The notes below the pieces were generated by a model, which was not told the origin of the DNA, searched no databases, and saw only the letters and a program-made list of their open reading frames with translations. Shown piece by piece: positions 1 through 13,180 of a DNA stretch of 64,000 bases; position 1 is the first letter of the stretch, and every line of letters begins with the position of its first letter. The stretch spans positions 11,291,509 to 11,355,508 of the forward strand of contig CP034994.1 of NCBI GenBank assembly GCA_004026145.2, in the 5' to 3' direction. Source of the DNA: Takifugu bimaculatus. Lineage: Eukaryota > Chordata > Actinopteri > Tetraodontiformes > Tetraodontidae. The position numbers and the translations under genes are program-made.

Positions 1-3000
1 CCCACACTGTGCGAAAAGCAGAGGTTCTTCTCACTGTTGCACTAAACCATCAAAGGAGCCTAAAGAATCCAGAATTAAGATGCAGTTGTTGGAATACAGC
101 TTGGTAACAGAGGCACTTTTCGAAAATTAGAATGTTTCTCACAGTAAGTGCTATTTACATCTTAGGAAGGCTGTAATTACTGTGTCTACAAAATATGACA
201 AACCATCAAAACAGACTAAAATAGCTAAAAGAGCTATGATTGAGTAGAAAACAGAGCTTTTACTGGTGTGTAATCCCTTCCAGATGTGTGAATCGAGGAG
301 GAGTACAGCTTAAACATCAGTTTATCTTCAGTTCACCAGTGCATGTGTGCGTGTCTGTGCGCGCGCATGCATGTGTGTGTGTGTGTGTGTGTTTGTGAGA
401 GAGAAAAAGAGAGCTCTCTTGTAGGTTGGACTGTGCATGCATGTACATGTTCCAGCACCAGAACAAAGTCACATACGATAAACAGAGAGAGGACCTGTCC
501 ACTCCCAAATCACTTTTCTGCAACTTGATTCTTTCACTGTTCTGAGGCGGCTTCATCCCGTTCATGTCAAAAACACACAGCTTTGCATCCATTTGATGTT
601 CAGTGATGACGGTGATTCACAGCAACCATGATGGAATGAGTCCACAGCTGAGGAGTCTGAGGTGACAAATGTCATTTAGAATTTCAAAAATGTGTCTTTT
701 ATCTCATTACTTCTTAATGGCATCACAATTTAAGTTATTCTTTGCTTGGGGGAAAGAAACTTAATTAAAAATTGAAATCTATATTAGCAGTTAAGCATCA
801 AGGCTATTTTTCCAATATATGAAATACAGAAGATCCTCTTAATTTTATAATTGAATCAATTGCCATTGCCCAAGATTATCAGCAGTTTCTCCATCTTGAT
901 CATGAATCCATTCGACTTCACTTTAATAGCATCTGTTACAAACCCAGAGGAACGCTCCTTTAACAGGAGGAAACCCAGAGCAGAACCTGCAACATCCCTA
1001 CAAACTCATAAATATCCACAATATCTGTAGCTGATTCGCTCCTCTGCATTTCTCTCCACTCTTGTGGTCCCAAAGCCCGGAGCAAAGTCTTTTAATTACA
1101 CATCTGTTTGTTCAAGCTTAAATGACACAGGCTGCTCGTGTGTGCCGCTGATTCACTGACGCGTCGCTCCACGCGTTTCAGTTTCAGTGAAATAAAGCTG
1201 TAATTCCAAATCTTCTCTCTGTGAAGGACAATGCTGACACTCTGTCAGCATGGTTACGCTAGAAAATACTAAACACGGGATGAAACGTGCACAGAGAACA
1301 TCTGAAAACCTTCACCGCCGCAGTGTCGAAGGAAAATAGGGAGAAAAAATAACACACAGGGAAGAGGAGCTGCAAAAGTCATCTCGCACTTGACAAGCCT
1401 TTCGGGGATAAAGAAAACATAATCAAGAGTGACAAATCTACATACTTAAGAAATGCAAAAGACTTCAGTTCTGGAGGAGATGTGTGTCAGCACTCTCCAC
1501 ATCCTCCCAATTTGTCAGAGCTTCTTTACAAAATTCAAGAACGGCCTCAAAATTTCAAACATCGCTGTAATTTTACACGTTTATGAGGCACAAACTCACC
1601 TCATAGACCGACGCCAGACACAACTGAATGTCTGAATAGACAAGTTAAGAGTCTTTTGATCCCAGACAGAAAAGAAAGATAGAAAAAAGGTAGAAAAGAT
1701 ACATGGATACCACAACACAGCAGAGCACCTCTGGCTCCGTGTCTCAGGAATTCCTGGCATCCAGCAGGACGCCCTGACTCCCTCTGGCTGGACTTGAATG
1801 AAGGTGAGGGCTGAAGTGACCGGGGGCCATTTGTTCAGGAGATGAGACCAAAGGCACCCATGATCAGAGGATCTTAAAACACCAAGAATTCTGGGTGCTG
1901 GAGGGGTTTTGGCTTCGCTTAAACACACAAACTGACTCGTCCATGAGGGGACGATCACTTGGCTTCATCTACTTTGTATTTCCTTCACAAAACCATGTTG
2001 GCCTAATCAAAGATCTATAGTGTAGTTCCTCTACACCACCTGACGCACAATCCGAGCACCTTTACTGAATCAGCGCCCACAAAAAACAGCATGGTTCAAA
2101 GGTCAAATGTGTGTAAAAAGGAGTTCCTCTTTGAACTTTACACTTTGCATAAAATAGGTTGCACAACTACTGGACACACTCACATTTCTGTGCAAGAGTG
2201 AGAGCGTCTCAGGCACCTTTATTACATTTACCTAAATGTAGCATAGATACTGCACAAGGTGCAAAGATGAGCGATAGAAAAACAAATAAAAATTAAATAT
2301 CTCTCATCTCATCTTCTTATTTTTGGGGTGCACAACTATAGCCCGGCTAGCTCAGTCGGTAGAGCATGAGACTCTTAATCTCAGGGTCGACGTCGGGTGC
2401 CTCTTCTGCAACTTTCTACAATAATGAACAAGTAGATTCATATTAAGCAAAGATGCCAGAGTCAACAGACATCCAGCAGGTAGCAGACCATAAATATAGA
2501 AGAGCTGTTGCATTAACTAACCAAAAAGACACCAAAACAATAAGAAATAACTCAACAAGGCCTTCCTGTTCCATCTTAAACGTTCGAGGCCCCTCTGTCC
2601 AACAGCAATCCCTGACGTGGATGTTTTATAAAACCAAGCTGATGCCCCAGAAACTCTGCAGTTTTCTTGCTCCAACAACACGATTTTCTTCTGCACCATT
2701 AAAATTTTGACTGAGCTTTCTTAAAAGCATTTCTCCACTATGATTTATTTACCAGCTTGGACACTTTGCCCTGAAGCTTCTGAATGGGCCTGAAAAGTAT
2801 ATAATATTAGACTATAATATTAGACTATAATATTAGACTAAGATATTTGTGTTGTTCTCATTCACAAAGATGCAATAATCACCTTCCTCTCTCCTATTTT
2901 TGAGTATTTCTGCTTCTTAATTGTTTTTCGACTGTGGTGTAACTCTTTTAAATCAGTCTGTGTGGAGTGTTGCAATGCACAAAAGTACATTTGTGGTCAT

Positions 3001-4503
3001 CAAATTTAATATTCTAGTCTGGAAATTCAATGTAATTAGTTAAAAAACCATATGTTTATGATGAGGAGCTGGCATATGCATCGTGTGGTTAAATAGGTAG
3101 AAACAAACACAGGAGGCTTCGTGTTCACTCCTTAGGGTTGAAATGGAGAAGCTCGCATTATTTCCCAACTCCAGAGCTTAATTAAAAAACCAGAGACAGT
3201 GTGACATTCCGCCGCCCCGACAGGAATGCTTCAAGTGGGTTTTCTTACTGCATTCTTGCACACCTGTGAGAGTACGAGTCTGTGTGTGTGTGTGTGTGTG
3301 TGTGCCACAGGTGACCTGCCTAACTGCACACACAGGTAGAGATGTGGCCCGCTGTAATGTGACCCGTGGCTCATTGTGGAGAGGGCGAGAGAGGGAAGGA
3401 GACAGAGAGAGAGGGCCCTAATCTCTCCCCACAGCCTGTCATCTCAGCTGGAATGACATGGATCAAAAAACCCAGACAGTCCAGCCTGGGAACCCAAAAG
3501 ACTGGGAGGCACAATGGAGGTCTTGTGAGCGATCCAGATCCTCGAACAATACCCCCCATTAACAAAATAACCTGCTGACTCGTCTGGAAGAGGCTAATAA
3601 CTCAAAAAACAATGATGAACACATACAGATGTTAATATGCAGAAATTTTCTAAAGAGGGACAATTTAAAATAACAACAATCTGTTTATGGGTACTAAAAC
3701 TGCTCAATGGTGCATGCCCAGCAACAGCTGTTCGGCAACGGCAAAGCTGCCTCGGCTCTGAGCTCTTGTCCCAAGGGTCGAGCCTTCGGTGGCAGAGGTC
3801 AGTGTTGGCTCTGCAGCCACTAATAGGCAAACAATAAAGCGGCAACGATGCTGCTCTGAAACTAAACAACGTTATGTAAGATAGTTAATGATTTCTCCGG
3901 GGAGGAGGCACCGTGAGCTCTGTCAAACATTGTGCAAGTGTGTGTGTATATGTGTGTGTGTGAGAGAGAGAAAGAGACAGAGACAGAGAGATTAACATTG
4001 ACATGTACAAAGTTCAATTATTAAAAAGCTTCTTCACTGAGGAATTACAGAACATAAATATTGACTACACTGGAGAGATCCCCCCCTCACCCCCACCTCC
4101 CCCAATGAGCAGATCCTAAGCAATTAACTGCGTGTTTCTCACTTCTTCACTTCATTTTTTGCCTGTAAGATGGAATTGTTGTAATAATCAGGTCGAATTA
4201 AAGTGGCTCCAAGAAGCGCGCTGGAAGCGCACAGTGCACGTTGGTCCCGGGCCGATAAGAGGCCTGATCTGTCACCCTCAGTGGCTATGGCAACGCTGGA
4301 CAGATAGGACAGGACTGTCGGAGCAGCTTCATGTCAAAACTCCAGGCTGCTGCGGAGCGAAGAGCCGCGGCCCTATTTCACACGCATCACTCATTTTGGG
4401 ATACTGTTTCGCCACATGGCAATTTTAAACTACTTCCAGAGAGTTTCCGACACTTGATGCGTTAACCTCAGCACTCGCACGCACGTGCATGTACGCGTCT
4501 TAC
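1..4503 (-). other. magi1 intron 1 (5' part)
   Basis: Downstream of the magi1 donor on the minus strand no further exon was recognised, in keeping with the very long first intron of MAGI genes. The stretch holds (TG)n microsatellites at 371-392, 3281-3304 and about 3938-3972 (the last followed by GA), a 14-bp triplicate (agactataatatt-type) at 2798-2840, and the tRNA-Lys pseudogene. The open frames here have no recognisable homology. Confidence 0.7.
2341..2399 (+). pseudogene. tRNA-Lys(CTT) pseudogene lacking the T arm
   Basis: The sequence starts GCCCGGCTAGCTCAGTCGGT and continues through a D arm, an anticodon stem and loop with CTT (gactCTTaatc) and the variable loop, as in vertebrate tRNA-Lys-CTT. 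The A box is intact. After GGGTCG the sequence jumps to ACGTCGGGTG: the roughly 14 bases of the T stem-loop, including the B box, are missing. The 3' acceptor strand GTCGGGT still pairs with GCCCGGC. Without the B box, Pol III transcription and folding are unlikely. Confidence 0.75.
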
Positions 4504-4801
4504 CTTGGCGCACAGTTCTCATCCTGACGGGACCGTTGCAGCACTTAATCAGAGCAAATATGTCATAAAGCGGTAATCCAGGCACGGCCAGCCCGTCCAC
4601 CTCCAGCAGGAGCTCGCCCTCGCAGAGTTTACCGTCCTGGAAGAGCACCAACTCCTCTCTAACGTGTCCGACGCACGGGAACTCGCCATTCTCAGCCCCG
4701 CCGAGCAGCTCCACGTTCAGTTCCCCGCTCGCGTCCGGCACCAATGTGCACTCGTTCACCTTCGTGATCCAGTGGTTCTTTTTCTGAATGACTTTTGCCA
4801 T
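4504..4801 (-). CDS. magi1: magi1, first coding exon (partial gene)
   Basis: MAGI proteins are membrane-associated inverted guanylate kinases that scaffold tight and synaptic junctions. This exon encodes 99 residues plus one base. It begins MAKVIQKKNHW and runs through GGAENGEFPCVG, GELLLEV and VRQG, the characteristic start of the MAGI first PDZ (PDZ0) domain. VIQKKNHW matches MAGI1 better than MAGI2 (SLKKKSHW) or MAGI3 (TLKKKKHW). The open frame extends seven codons upstream, but the family start is the Met at 4801. The donor reads CAAG|gtaaga at 4504/4503, after the first base of the Gly codon in RQG, where the human protein continues. The rest of the gene lies beyond base 1. Whether this is the a or b paralogue cannot be decided here. 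Confidence 0.93.
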
Positions 4802-5450
4802 GATGACTCGGGCCCAAACCAAAACCCGTTAGATCCACATTGAGGTGTCAGACTGGCCCGCAGCATAGCACAGAGGCAGTCCAGGCAGGCGGAAAAGTTA
4901 AGGGGCGTGTGGATGTCACTCCAGGTTGGAACATCCTCATCCGTCTCCAGATCCACGGCATGTTTCTCCTCCGTGCCGAGTACACCAGACTCCTTAGAAC
5001 AGTTGCTGTTTCCGCATCTTTGGAAATGTCAGTCCTCTCTGCTGGATCTAATCCGCCCTGTGATTGTCCGCTTATTTGCACTCCTGTCCTCATTAATCTC
5101 CTTCCTCCCGCGAACTACTCCACTTTTACAACTTTCCAGTATTAAAGTGATCACTTCTCCGCAGCGGTCATGTGGACGGGGTGACCAGCTCATAACCGGC
5201 GGCGCCTTTAAGCAGGTAACGAGTCGAGCTCTCCTATTCGCTCTGGCGCCGCGAATGGAGCCGAAGGGGGGCGACGACTGCGCGCATGAGCGCATGCGTC
5301 CAGCCGCTGCCCCAGAAGGGGAAAAATCCTTCCCGACCCCACATCTACCGGGACCCACAGCTCCTCCCCTCCCGCGGGGCGCACGCGTTTCCAAAGAGAT
5401 TACCGAGGTCTGATCTACAGGACGCCATCCGCGCACGTCTTTACGGTGAA
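4802..5450 (-). promoter_or_regulatory. magi1: CpG-rich promoter/5'UTR region of magi1
   Basis: CpG density rises sharply from about 4600 to 5450 compared with the AT-rich flanks, directly upstream of the magi1 start. It contains an NRF1-like core GCGCATGCG at 5290-5298, preceded by a related CGCGCATGAG at 5281-5290. No TATA box is evident, as expected for a CpG-island promoter. The transcription start and any non-coding first exon were not located. Confidence 0.6.
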
Positions 5451-8400
5451 ACCGCGCACCATAAAACTCCCACTTTGATGGGCTGCTTGTTTTATTGAGG
5501 TTGCTGGTTCAAACTCCTAATCAGCCATAAAAAAATATACGGGGGACACACCTAAAAGCTAATTAGTTTTGGAGTGACGCACAAAAGTCCAATTTTTTGT
5601 TATATTTAATAAATACTGATGATAATGATAGAAAATGGTCCTACTCTCAGTGCACATTTCCAGAGAAAGACTCCTGATTGTGCTTGTTAGACTCCTCCCC
5701 GGACAGATTTTCAGTTTTATTTTAGGTTTCATCAAAAACAGCCTTTGTCGGGGTGTGGCGGTCCAGCTTGGCTGGATCAGGTGAGGCACACATGCGTCTG
5801 CCATGAGAAACACAGACTCTGTTCCCTGCCTGCTGAGTGGTGTAGCTGACGCTGTACCGAGGGCAGTGGCCTGGATATTGCTGGGTATGAAAGGCGGCTT
5901 TCCATCCCATTTCATCTGAATGCTGAGTGCTGGAAGTGCTCATGCTGGACCAACAGTGTGGACAGGACCTCTCCTACCCCCCCATCAAGCAGATTGTGGA
6001 AATGTTTGCGCTGGCCCCATTCACATATATTTGTACATATAACTTCACAACAGATCCAACCAACCTTCCCTCTGTGGGCATTGCACTGCCGGTCATATAT
6101 TACCGACATTCTCTGAGGGGAACACTTCATAGGCACAATACATGCACCAGGTCTTATACCAGGTCTTATTTCGTGGGTAACTGACTCAAAAAATGTGATG
6201 TTTTCCACTAAAGTGCTCCAAGTTGATGGTCCCTTTAAGGCTGAGAATGTGCCAGACCAGCTTCTGATTGGTTAAATGATCTTGTGAGTCACCTGAAAGA
6301 AATCAGCCAGGAACTTTGACCTGAGTCATTTGGGAAAACAATACAGGAGGATGTGAGTATGTCATCATTAAGAAAAACTACCATACCCACAATGCACTAC
6401 TTATCCTCTAGGCCAAGTTATTGACCACAAAGGTGCTCATCAGCTCTGAAAAATGTTGGCCATCACAAAGCTCAGGAATGCACAGCGCGATCCCACAAAC
6501 GCTGTGAATTAAACATTAACAGAAGTCTTCAAAGCATCAGCGCTCTTGTAGGTGACAGCCAACAAACGGTGAAAAGCGTTTAATTGGACCAAACAGGTTT
6601 CTGTTTGCAGCATAAATTAATGTTTAATGAGGGGCTATAAAGGACAAACACACATTCATCCATTTATTCCAGTGTCATGTGACAGAATCAATCTCTCAAC
6701 CCTTTCAAATGTCATTCAACATTTACATTTGTCAATCTTAAACCCTTAATTCTGAGCTTTGGTATACATTCATGCAGCGGGAGGATTTGGAATTCACATT
6801 TAGTGTAGAGTCGTGTTTGTTGAGTGAGAAAATGTGTAAAGCTAACTTCAGCATACATCATGCTTTCTTTATTAATTTTTAAGCAGGCCAGATTCCAGAG
6901 GTGATTTAATCGGCTCTTGTTCTCAGTCTACTCAGTCGACCTTAGAGTCTGCGTTCAGTTCTTCATGGTTGCCACAGCTTTATTAATCTCTTTCCTTCAA
7001 TTTCCCTCAATTTTTTTGTGAATTACTGTTAAACAGATCACGGTTGGGTTTTGGTGCTCCTCTTTTAGTGGCTGTCCCTCGACACTGGAATTTTCAGCCC
7101 TCTGACTTCCTGCTTCTCCCAGACTGGAATCAACATCTGAGCTCTCTGGTCCCAAACCCTGAATAGGAGACAATTCTTCCTCTTCTTCTCCTTCTTCTAG
7201 CACTTCATGTACATACATTGATATTGACAATAAAGCCAGTATATGAAAGACTGGGCTGGTGTTACCGTAGCAACCATCAACTGTAGCGCTCTACTTGTTC
7301 AATCGTTAATGGTACCTCCCCTCCCAAAACATTTGTCCTAAGTTTACTTTAAAAGATACTTTTGAAAGTAAGCACATTTTCAAAGCCTGTTGCCATAGCA
7401 ACTTCAGCATCATTTCATGTTCAGAGAATCTGCAAATGTTACAATCTATACAATTTGTGTAAAAACAGGAGCACATATGGAAACTCAAATGATTGTCCCT
7501 TTAAAGCATCTGTCCATTGAAGGAGAAGAGGGACCACTTGACATTAGAGAGTAAGTCCCAGGATGTGGAACACACGATGATAAAGCGCCAGGAGATGTCA
7601 TGCGCGTCTTTCACTGCCTTACATAAGACACACGCTTGGCTACCGGCGTAGAAAACCAGGCCGGCCCCTCTCAGAGTCTTTCCCTTCACTGGTCTTTACC
7701 CGTGCAATGTACAACAGAAGCAGACAGTGAGCAGCGCTGAATTATTCAGGCAGTGAACATCTACGTTGGCTTTAGACGGAGAATCGATGAAATGAGAAGT
7801 GAGAAAGGCCAAAAATCCCAACGTGCACATCTGCACATACAGAATTTTATTCATTTGGGACTGCACTTGTCTTGGAATGTTAGAGCTATTTATTTCCTGT
7901 TGTTTGTTTATTGCAAACAGCCTTTTTGTTCCTTTTAGGACCTTGGGAGGCGATCTGCTTTATCATCACTGTTGATCCATATTTTTAAATGAGCATTGTA
8001 AAATTCATCCACCCAAAAAATAATGAGAAAATGAGAAATGAGAAAATCATGCTGGGAAATGATCAAAAACAATCAAAGGAAAGGGAAATGTGATGTGTTT
8101 GATGAGAAATCATGAGACTGGATGCTCTCTGACCTGAGGCCCAGTTCAAAAATATTTTACTAGAAAAAAAAAAGCCAAATATGCTGGATAATTGCTCAAG
8201 ATAATTGCTCAAAGATCCATCAGATGAGTAAAAAAGGTTTAATACTGAGCTCTGGTCTTATCACACGTCACATGTTTGATTTGTGTGGGCACAAAGTCAC
8301 AAACAATTCAAAATCCAACCTATAAATATATCAGTAAAAGCACTCTCCCAGTTTACACTTTGATATTAAAGCTAAACGGGATGAAACAAATTCGGAGCAA

Positions 8401-8988
8401 GTCAGTGAATGTTGAATCTGGGACATTAGATTTGTACGAGAGAGCTTATATTTAGAATACACAGATCAGCAATGATATTGCGAATTAAATAATCAAGTTT
8501 GATCACCTCTGGATCCTGTGTTGAACGTGCATGAGCTCAGCTCAAGAGTATTTAAGTTCTACACCGATGCAAAAAACACCCCAACCAAATAAATTAAACT
8601 ACAATAAATGACCTGGTGATGCAGATATAAACAGTTCTTGTGTTTTCCTGATGAAACACAACACAAGCTGGTTGGGATATTTGTGAAATAGGTTTTTAGT
8701 TTCCACTCTGAGATGAAAATCACCACCGGCGACGTCGGTGATGTGATGTTTATGTGAGTCAGCCTGTTTTGGTCTCCGTGGAGAGGATGTTTGGTGTGTG
8801 AGGAGATGGACGCACGCTGACCAGGAAGTCACCAAGCTTTGCAATTAGAGAAGGGAAAGGATATCCTGCACTCACAATCCTGTCACATGACTGACGTAAC
8901 CACGGCAACGATGACAGATGACACACTTTAATGCAGTTAAGAGATAACTGTTGTTTTGTTTCCTTACCAGCATGACCATAAAATCATC

Positions 8989-9440
8989 CAACTAAAACCA
9001 GTCTGTTTGTCCTGCCCTGCCCCACCTCAACCAGTCCATCGTTCCTCTATGTCCCAGTAAAACCAGTCTTTTTAGCCTCTCTCTCAAGCTCAAACCTATT
9101 TCACCTCTTTCATACAAAACAACAGCCTATTTTTCCTCACTGTCCAGATAAACCCAGTTAAAGTATCCCACATATTCACTATTACTAGCCCATTTCACCA
9201 ATGTCCCTCTAATACCAGTCCATTTATCTTTTCTGTCCCACTATAACCAGCCCATTTCTCCTCCCTGTCCACTAAAACAATCCATTTTCTCCTCTCTATC
9301 ACAGTAAAACCAGTTCATTTATCATCTCTGTTCCACTAAAACCAGTCCAATTCCTCCCTGTCCTACTAAAACCAGCCCATTTCACCTCTGTCAGTAAAAC
9401 CAGTCTATCTCTCCTTTGTGTTCAACTAAAACCATTATCT
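8989..9440. repeat. Degenerate minisatellite, about 30-35 bp unit, about 14 copies
   Basis: The motif actaaaaccagtccatttct, followed by a cctctgtccc-like tail, recurs about every 28-35 bases with substitutions and small indels. The clearest copies run from about 9210 to 9440. No coding frame spans the array. Confidence 0.85.
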
Positions 9441-9752
9441 GTATGAAAACACTCAGTCAGAAATGCTTTCATTTCGAATAACTCATTTTTACTAATTAAA
9501 GGATAATAAACATTCAGCAACGTGTTTCTGACAGGAGGGTTTTTATGGAGAAGCTTTTAAATCCCAGTGTTTCCATATAAGCTGTGGAATATCTTCTGAG
9601 TGGAAGAAGCTTTGTTTTTGATCAGCCTGACTTTGAAGTACAAAACAGTTGGCTGTGCGGAGCTTTGTACCGCCGCTGCTGCTTTTTATATCAGCTGCCA
9701 GAAGTTTGTCTTTATCTTGTGAAGTTGTGCACAGAGCCATAAATACTCGCCA

Positions 9753-9753
9753 A

Positions 9754-9780
<27 letters not shown>
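9753..9780. repeat. (AC)14 microsatellite
   Basis: A perfect dinucleotide run in the magi1-ren intergenic region. Confidence 0.95.
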
Positions 9781-9784
<4 letters not shown>

Positions 9785-12700
9785 TGAGCAATGTGGACAA
9801 ATCAGGGGGAGAAAAAAAGAATCATCTATTGTCAGTAAATGAGTGCAGAATGCTAATGGCTTGGTTTAATAAGTTTCAGAATCCTGGAGACATTTGATTT
9901 TATCATCTGTGCTTTTTATTCAGTGTTGAATAAAAGCTGATGAGTTGTTAGTGTGCCAGTTTTTATCATGCATTTATTTTACTTTATGGAAATAACTTAG
10001 CTCCCTAACCTGCCAAATAACCTCCTAACATTTACCCTGACCCTCCCCTAAACCCAATTCTAACCTCAACCTTTAAAAAGTCCTCTTTGCCAGGAAAATT
10101 AGTATTTTGGTACTCATTATCTATCTAGTCAATACGAGGAAACGCGCGCACACACCCTCAACATGAAACAAAGAAGTATTTAGTGAAATGCTGTCCCTCT
10201 GTTGGTCTAAAATAGCATGGCATGTTTTTTACATTGGAAGCAGCGCACACGCACTGGAAACCCTATTTAATGATAACTTATTTCCACATAACTCTAATTA
10301 TCTCTAATATCCACAGTGTACTGGTTGGGTGGGGGGTGGGGGGTGAAATATGATTGGGCTGCATGATTTGTTCTTCATTTCTAGTATTTTACCTTTGGCT
10401 GTGAGAACATTCCCACATAGTCCCTAGTTTATTGCATCCAGATGGAATTATTGTCCTGTTTTCTCCAATTTAGACTGTAATGGCGGTGAATTTTAAAAAA
10501 ACCAACTATGCATATAATTACTGAAACTGAATTATGGTTGTCTGTTTTTCTCCTTTTGGTGTTCAAAGAAAGTTGGGGTTTTTTTTCTAATTTTTTAAGT
10601 TGCCTGATGAGGCAACTAATTCAAGCTCCAATGATCTCTCCTTCATAATTTCTTACTTGGTTGTTCTGGTCTACTTGTTCCATATCACACGCATGGTTCA
10701 CAACTCATTTTGCATAAATGCTGCATGACATATAAGTAATGGCTGCATCCCACTGTCTCGATGCACATCAAGCCTCAATTGGATTAAAGGACTCTACAGA
10801 TAATTACTGATGTAAAGAACATTTCAACCAAAATAAAAATGATTCCCTGAGGTAATTTCACATTTCCCATGGCCAACAGCGGAGGGGAACCATCAAAGAG
10901 GTGGGAGGCCAGAAGGGAGTGACGCAAGGCTCCCTCTCGACGGTGTGGGAACGAGGGTTGTTGATCCATTTACCCAAGTAGGTCAAGAGTCAGATGACTG
11001 TGAGATTGTCCCCAATATATCAAATCAAAACCTGCGTGGCCTGATTATGATACCAATAGTCCGAAGTTTGGGCTGCTGTGACTTGTTAATTTATGTTGTG
11101 TTTATTAGTAGTTGATACAACCTCATCACATTAATGTCAAAAGAGAATTAGCTGCTGTAGGTGTAAAATGTTCGGAGGGTACTCTCTATATCTAGTTCTC
11201 GGGAATAAAATATTTGAATAATTATCGATGTGGGCCCCCCTCCATGCTAGAATCTCACCCCACCATCTTGTTATGCCATATGTCATCAATTAAAACCAAT
11301 CTTTCAGGGGCCAGTGCTAATTTCTAACGTGGTCTATAACAACAAACACATGGACTGAAAACTCTAGGGAATCTCCTTCCCCCTGGGAAGTACTTATTTA
11401 CCGATCCCAAACTAACATAATTGTTTCCACGGCAAATTAAAGCACCAAACACATCAGATGTAAAGCAGACACACAGTTTTACAAACACCAAAACATAAAC
11501 ATATAAAAAAAAATCCCACATGTTTGTGTTGAGAAATCCTAAATCAAAAGGAAAAAAAACATACAAGGTAACATTTGGAATAAATTTGACTTGAGCTGCA
11601 AACCAGGCGTGTTTGAGAAAAAATAAGTATCTGTTACATCAAATGGCCACGTGTGACATATGACTGCTCATCTGTGATGTGTCCACAGCCACCTTAACCC
11701 TTCAGCCACTTCTTCTTCATTGTTTTGCATTTCTGCACCCACAGAGGAAAAAGGTCACACCACCTGACTGGCGGTAACTTTATTAAAGACAGACCTCTTT
11801 TCCTTCACTGTCTTTCGAAATGACTTGGAAGTTTTTAAACCAGAAACAGTTGTTGCCACAAAGGTGACCTGCACCCCTCCAGGAACACAAGTCCAACCGA
11901 CCAGAAAGCACTCAAGCTGTGCCACATTTGAACATGTATATTGCTGGTGTGGCACCTGCGCAAGGTGGTATCGAGGTCTGCAGCCTGGCCTTGCCTTCAT
12001 GAGTCGAGAATAGAGTTTATTCATGCCTCAACTTTGTGGACAGCAGAAACAACATGGAAAGTACCGTCTGATAAGCAAATCACTTGCAATTTGCATGTCT
12101 CCTCTTTTGGTCTCTTCCCACTCTTGAGGGTAACATCTTGAGCTCCTCAACCCTCTGGTGGTTCTCTAACTGCTGCATTTATCTGCCTTTTGAAGCAAAG
12201 GCAGTTTTATGAGTTTTTCATGAAAAACATCTGCTCACCTGCTCATCTGCTCAACAGATATTAACATTCTGAGACGCGACAAATGTCATCCACTGCAGCC
12301 GTGTTCAAGCCAAAATGAGCCAAAAATCTGTGTAATCAATTTGTGGTAGTCGTCATACGGGCGCACAGGGGTGTCAAGTCAACCTCTGACCTTTGGTCGG
12401 GCTGTGTGAGTGCGTGCTTGACGTGGACTCCGGCGTATCTCAGCGCTGTGAGTGGGTGGTTGATACAGACCTCACCCTGACAGGTCAGATACTGTGGGAA
12501 TCGTCCCGACGGTAAAACCGTGCGAGTCCTCAGATGATTGAGCGGCGCGTCCACTGCCGACAGTGGCACGGCACAAAAAACGAGCGTGCAGCCAAGATCC
12601 TATTCCACAATCCAGTCTGTCGCCTGTTTCCTAAGACCTGGAAATTAAATCAGACGTGTATCGACTTGGTAACTGGTCACTTTGACTCAACTCTGAAATA

Positions 12701-12898
12701 TTTGTCCTAGCAGCCCGTTCGACAGAAAAACTACATTTATAGCCGATGAGTCAAAAGTCAACTGTAATTTGTGGATCAGTGTCAGCTCTGATTTTTTTTT
12801 TCAAATGATTTGTAACTGAGTTTGTTAAGCAGTGCTTTTCTCTCTGTGAGTTCCCGTAAGAGTTCTCGCAGCACGGTCGGACGAGGTGTCCGTCCTAG

Positions 12899-12906
12899 TG
12901 ACGTCA
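12899..12906. promoter_or_regulatory. ren: Palindromic cAMP response element (TGACGTCA) upstream of ren
   Basis: A perfect TGACGTCA palindrome lies about 175 bases upstream of the ren TATA-like box and 275 bases upstream of the start codon. Mammalian renin transcription is driven by cAMP/CREB, so the site fits. Function is inferred from position and sequence only. Confidence 0.6.
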
Positions 12907-13079
12907 GCAATCTCGGGAGCATTTTTCTAGAGATCGGAGGTCAGACCAGAGGCCTGTTTATCAGGCTGTGGGACCCACGCAGGACAGTGGATGTTGCGGG
13001 TGGGAGGAGGGTAAAGTGACCAAATCCAGCAACGGTCCCAGTCAGGCCCAGGAGGTTGAGCACGACTAACAGGACAGGA

Positions 13080-13087
13080 TTTAAAAG
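13080..13087 (+). promoter_or_regulatory. ren: TATA-like box of ren
   Basis: TTTAAAAG sits about 94 bases upstream of the renin ATG. That would put transcription start near 13110 and give a 5'UTR of about 70 bases, similar to other renin genes. Confidence 0.55.
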
Positions 13088-13180
13088 GAGTCACCGTAGC
13101 AGCCAGCAGCACAGTGAACCTGAATTAAACCCTGATATATATTCAGCATCCATCACTGGAGTGACATCGCAGAGGTCCCA

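Larger units (their letters stand above)
5451..12890. other. Intergenic region between magi1 and ren
   Basis: No gene could be recognised. Contents are the degenerate tandem array at 8989-9440, an (AC)n microsatellite at 9753-9780, and short open frames with no clear homology. The two least improbable frames are 5722-5943 on the minus strand (73 residues, see findings) and an acidic 77-residue frame at 6997-7230 on the minus strand. Both lack supporting splice structure. Confidence 0.55.
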
